Positions 5,566 to 7,688 of a stretch of DNA of 7,688 nt are shown piece after piece. A model generated the notes under the pieces. The model was not told where the DNA came from and made no database searches. It saw only the letters and a list, made by a program, of their open reading frames with translations. Position 1 is the first letter of the stretch. Every line of letters begins with the position of its first letter. The DNA is from a bacterium (GTDB taxonomy: Bacteria; Patescibacteriota; Minisyncoccia; Ryanbacterales; 2-02-FULL-48-12): positions 1 to 7,688 of the forward strand of contig SBBS01000068.1 in NCBI GenBank assembly GCA_005239605.1, given 5' to 3'. Position numbers and translations under genes: made by a program.

Positions 5566-7551
5566 TTACTGAGCGACAACTTTTACATTATCCACGTTTG
5601 CATCCTCATTTGAGAGAGACATTTTTCCCTGAAACCGAAGCCGCAGATTTGAAATGTCCGACAAACCGACGCTCACCGCATGCCACCTGTTTTCAGCATC
5701 GCTGTTTCCTGAAACGCGCGCGCGTTCAACCCACGTCAAACCGCCGTCGGTAGAGGTAAAAAATGCGACATATTCACCCGTATCAAGGCTGCTTTCTATA
5801 TACCAATCAAATGATACAACGGCATTTATTCTGCCTGCCAAATCAATTGCCGCAGACGTTAACGCGGCATTATTGGTAAAACCGCTCACCTCAGCAGAAC
5901 GTGTTCCTTGAGTTGCGCGCTGGGCGGAACGAAACCAATCATTTTGCGAATCTTCCGTCCATAATCCGTTCCATTCCGAAATTTCAAAACTGTCGCTAAA
6001 TACGGTAAGAGACGGATCGTACACGTTATCTACGGTGACCGTAATGGAATCGCTTGCCGTTTGCGAAGCGGAATCCACCGCGATTGCTTTTACTGTGTGG
6101 TTTCCCTCGGAAGCGGCGACGGTATCCCATAATATTTCGTAGGGCGCCGATGAATCAGAACCCAAAAACACGTTATCAATATAGAATTCAACTCGCGTTA
6201 CCGCATTGTCATCCGAAGCATCGGCAGTTATGGCAATAGTGCCGCTTGCCACGGTATTTGCCGCCGGCGCCGTCAAAGAAACAAACGGCGGATTATCCAC
6301 AGGACCTGCGGCATATCCCAACGCCGCCGCGGCATTCACCAGTCCGTTGCCATAATAATTATCGCGCCCTCCCGCGCCCAAATCATCCGCGGTGGTCTCC
6401 AGCGCGGCGCGCACATCATCCGGCGCAGTCGCGTTTCCGTTCGCGATCACAAGCGCCGCAACGCCCGCCACATGCGGAGTCGCCATGGAAGTTCCCTCAA
6501 AAAAGTAATAGCCAAAACTGCGCGGATTTCCGCTGAATGTTTGCTGAAGCACGCCGTCTCCGTAGCCGTCCCCGTTTTGATCAACATTCAAATCGCCGCC
6601 GGGAGCCACAATATCCAAACTGCTTCCATAATTTGAATACGGCGCGCGCGCTTCGTCAAACCGCGTGGCGCCCACGGCAATCACATAATCGTCATACGCC
6701 GCCGGATACCCTACGGCGCTGTTTTCATTGCCCGACGCCGCAACCACCACCACGCCCTTGTTGTACGCGTATGCCACGGCATCGCGCAACGCGTTTGAAC
6801 TCGCAGAACCGCCCAAAGAAAGATTAATTACGTCAGCGCCATGATCTGCCGCCCAGCGAATGCCGTCCGCCACGTCCGCATAACTGCCGCTTCCGTTTTT
6901 ATTTAATACTTTTACCGGCATGAGAGACGCTTTGTACGCAACACCAGCCACGCCCGTGCTATTGTTTGTGCTTTGGGCAATTGTGCCTGCCACATGCGTG
7001 CCGTGGCCATTGTCGTCATTTGGATGGTTGTTGTCGTTTACAAAATCATAACCTGGCACAAATGATGTTTGCGCAAGATCCGGCGCGCGGTTATAAATGA
7101 AATAATTTTCATACGCAATGCCTGTATCCACCACCGCAACCGTTACACCCGCACCCTGCGTCGTATCCCAAGCGCTTTCCATATGAATGCCGCCATTCAC
7201 AGCGTTATCCAAATGCCACTGATAAGAATAGTAAGGGTCATTAGGCACCGCATACGCATGCGCAATATAATCCGGCTCGGCGTAAAGAATATCATCTCTG
7301 CCCTGATAGCGGCTTAATGCATCCGCAACGCTCTCTCCAACCACCGGCATACGCACAAAATGGTCAGTATTGCGAAACCGCACCAAAACATGATTTGTAT
7401 TAAATGAAGCCCGCAGATTTTGCGTAAATTGCTCGCGAATGTCCGAACGTAAAAACGCATGGATATCGCTCGGGGGCGTACTGGCAAAAACCGGCGCGCC
7501 TGCCATTATAATGGAAAGGACGCTGGTAAAAAGAATTTGAAAATATTTCAT
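5566..7551 (-). CDS. secreted multidomain subtilisin-like serine protease (S8 family)
   Basis: An exported 661-aa protease. A short signal peptide (MKYFQILFTSVLSIIMAGAPVFA, quoted as residues 1-23, with likely cleavage after VFA) precedes an I9-like propeptide (about 50-100). The catalytic domain spans about 105-412: Asp142 in VAVVDTGIA, His183 in NGHGTHVAG, oxyanion Asn275 in AASGNE, and nucleophile Ser355 in FEGTSMATPHVAG, so the triad is complete. DQNGDGYGDG (324-333) is an EF-hand-like calcium loop inserted before the Ser motif. A bacterial Ig-like domain follows (about 421-508), then a C-terminal beta-rich region (about 517-660) resembling a MAM or lectin-like jelly roll. No LPXTG, transmembrane tail or surface-layer repeat is seen, so the protein is secreted or held by its C-terminal domains. 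It stops 6 nt before pyrH. The start is chosen for the signal peptide; no SD precedes it, but a tiny upstream ORF overlaps it as ATGA. The substrate is unknown. Confidence 0.95.
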   Translation of the reverse strand: MKYFQILFTSVLSIIMAGAPVFASTPPSDIHAFLRSDIREQFTQNLRASFNTNHVLVRFRNTDHFVRMPVVGESVADALSRYQGRDDILYAEPDYIAHAYAVPNDPYYSYQWHLDNAVNGGIHMESAWDTTQGAGVTVAVVDTGIAYENYFIYNRAPDLAQTSFVPGYDFVNDNNHPNDDNGHGTHVAGTIAQSTNNSTGVAGVAYKASLMPVKVLNKNGSGSYADVADGIRWAADHGADVINLSLGGSASSNALRDAVAYAYNKGVVVVAASGNENSAVGYPAAYDDYVIAVGATRFDEARAPYSNYGSSLDIVAPGGDLNVDQNGDGYGDGVLQQTFSGNPRSFGYYFFEGTSMATPHVAGVAALVIANGNATAPDDVRAALETTADDLGAGGRDNYYGNGLVNAAAALGYAAGPVDNPPFVSLTAPAANTVASGTIAITADASDDNAVTRVEFYIDNVFLGSDSSAPYEILWDTVAASEGNHTVKAIAVDSASQTASDSITVTVDNVYDPSLTVFSDSFEISEWNGLWTEDSQNDWFRSAQRATQGTRSAEVSGFTNNAALTSAAIDLAGRINAVVSFDWYIESSLDTGEYVAFFTSTDGGLTWVERARVSGNSDAENRWHAVSVGLSDISNLRLRFQGKMSLSNEDANVDNVKVVAQ

Positions 7552-7604
7552 AAAATGAATGTAAACTGATAATAGTGATATCTATCTTTAATAAAAGATA
7601 TCAT
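7548..7604 (-). CDS. putative 18-codon leader peptide overlapping the protease start
   Basis: ATG at 7604 opens MISFIKDRYHYYQFTFIL and stops at TGA 7550-7548, which shares ATGA with the protease start (7551). This is a classic arrangement for translational coupling. AAGGAGG (7612-7606) precedes it but ends only 1 nt before the ATG, too close for normal initiation, so its use is doubtful. The frame is also open upstream to a TAA near 7677, with TTG codons as alternative starts. It may be the end of a slightly longer leader ORF or chance. Confidence 0.3.
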   Translation of the reverse strand: MISFIKDRYHYYQFTFIL

Positions 7605-7656
7605 ACCTCCTTGCAATGTGCAAAGACTGTCTTTACTTGGAAATTCGATTTCCAAG
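7577..7656. repeat. row of inverted repeats in the protease leader
   Basis: Four exact inverted repeats follow one another. TATCTTT/AAAGATA (7583-7589/7594-7600) has a 4-nt loop and is bracketed by GATATC at 7577-7582 and 7597-7602. TTGCA/TGCAA (7611-7615/7619-7623) and AAAGAC/GTCTTT (7622-7627/7629-7634) are next. CTTGGAAAT/ATTTCCAAG (7636-7644/7648-7656) has a 3-nt loop. None is followed by a U-tract, so these are not simple terminators. The only SD-like sequence, AAGGAGG on the minus strand (7612-7606), sits between two of them, which would suit control of access to it. The rest of the edge, 7657-7688, shows nothing I can name. Confidence 0.45.
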
Positions 7657-7688
7657 CACGATGATTCCCAAACTTACGATAAAGAAAA

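Noticed and set aside
6246..6827. Two 96-codon plus-strand frames rich in Pro, Arg and His.
   Set aside because: They are complementary-strand shadows of the protease catalytic domain and lack start signals.
7636..7656. 9-bp hairpin as the terminator of an upstream gene.
   Set aside because: No U-tract follows on either strand; it is treated as leader structure instead.

Overview
The window looks like part of a small, compact bacterial genome. The best guess is a Patescibacteria/CPR (Parcubacteria-like) member. This is an inference from three things: the DnaG N-terminus and its Asp-Met-Asp toprim motif, a primary sigma factor with a Lys/Arg-rich N-terminal tail, and very tight gene packing with start codons that lack Shine-Dalgarno sequences. 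No marker gene proves the taxonomy.

Layout from left to right. (1) tRNA-Asn(GUU) on the minus strand at 2-73, with its own sigma70-type promoter at 88-115. (2) An intrinsic terminator at 116-150 that closes a minus-strand unit reading dnaG (3616-1841), rpoD (1752-538, probably starting at 1820) and a new 56-codon small ORF (368-198) with a perfect AAGGAGG. This resembles the dnaG-rpoD core of the classical macromolecular-synthesis operon, without a recognisable rpsU. (3) A short divergent promoter region at 3617-3738, where dnaG and an orphan membrane sensor histidine kinase (3739-4857, plus strand) both appear to start leaderless or nearly so from extended -10 promoters. (4) On the minus strand, a secreted multidomain subtilisin-family protease (7551-5566), then pyrH (UMP kinase) 6 nt downstream, which runs tail-to-tail into the kinase gene. 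(5) A strongly structured leader at 7552-7656 upstream of the protease, containing a tiny ORF whose stop overlaps the protease start as ATGA.

The most notable observation is a pair of apparent -1 frameshifts, each at an A7 run in the same phase (A AAA AAA). One is at the N-terminus of rpoD (1752-1758) and one at the C-terminus of pyrH (4870-4876). In both cases adding one A, or slipping back one base, gives the expected protein: a continuous basic sigma N-terminus that starts 20 nt after dnaG, and a PyrH ending GKKIGSVVM at the normal family length. Two A8 runs nearby (1642-1649 and 1808-1815) are read in frame, so the window does not uniformly shorten 8-base runs. The cause is either homopolymer error or real slippage at A7.

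DnaG (replication priming), RpoD (promoter recognition) and PyrH (UMP to UDP for nucleotide supply) are core growth functions. The protease and the kinase face the cell surface. I found no CRISPR array, insertion sequence, phage gene or defence system.
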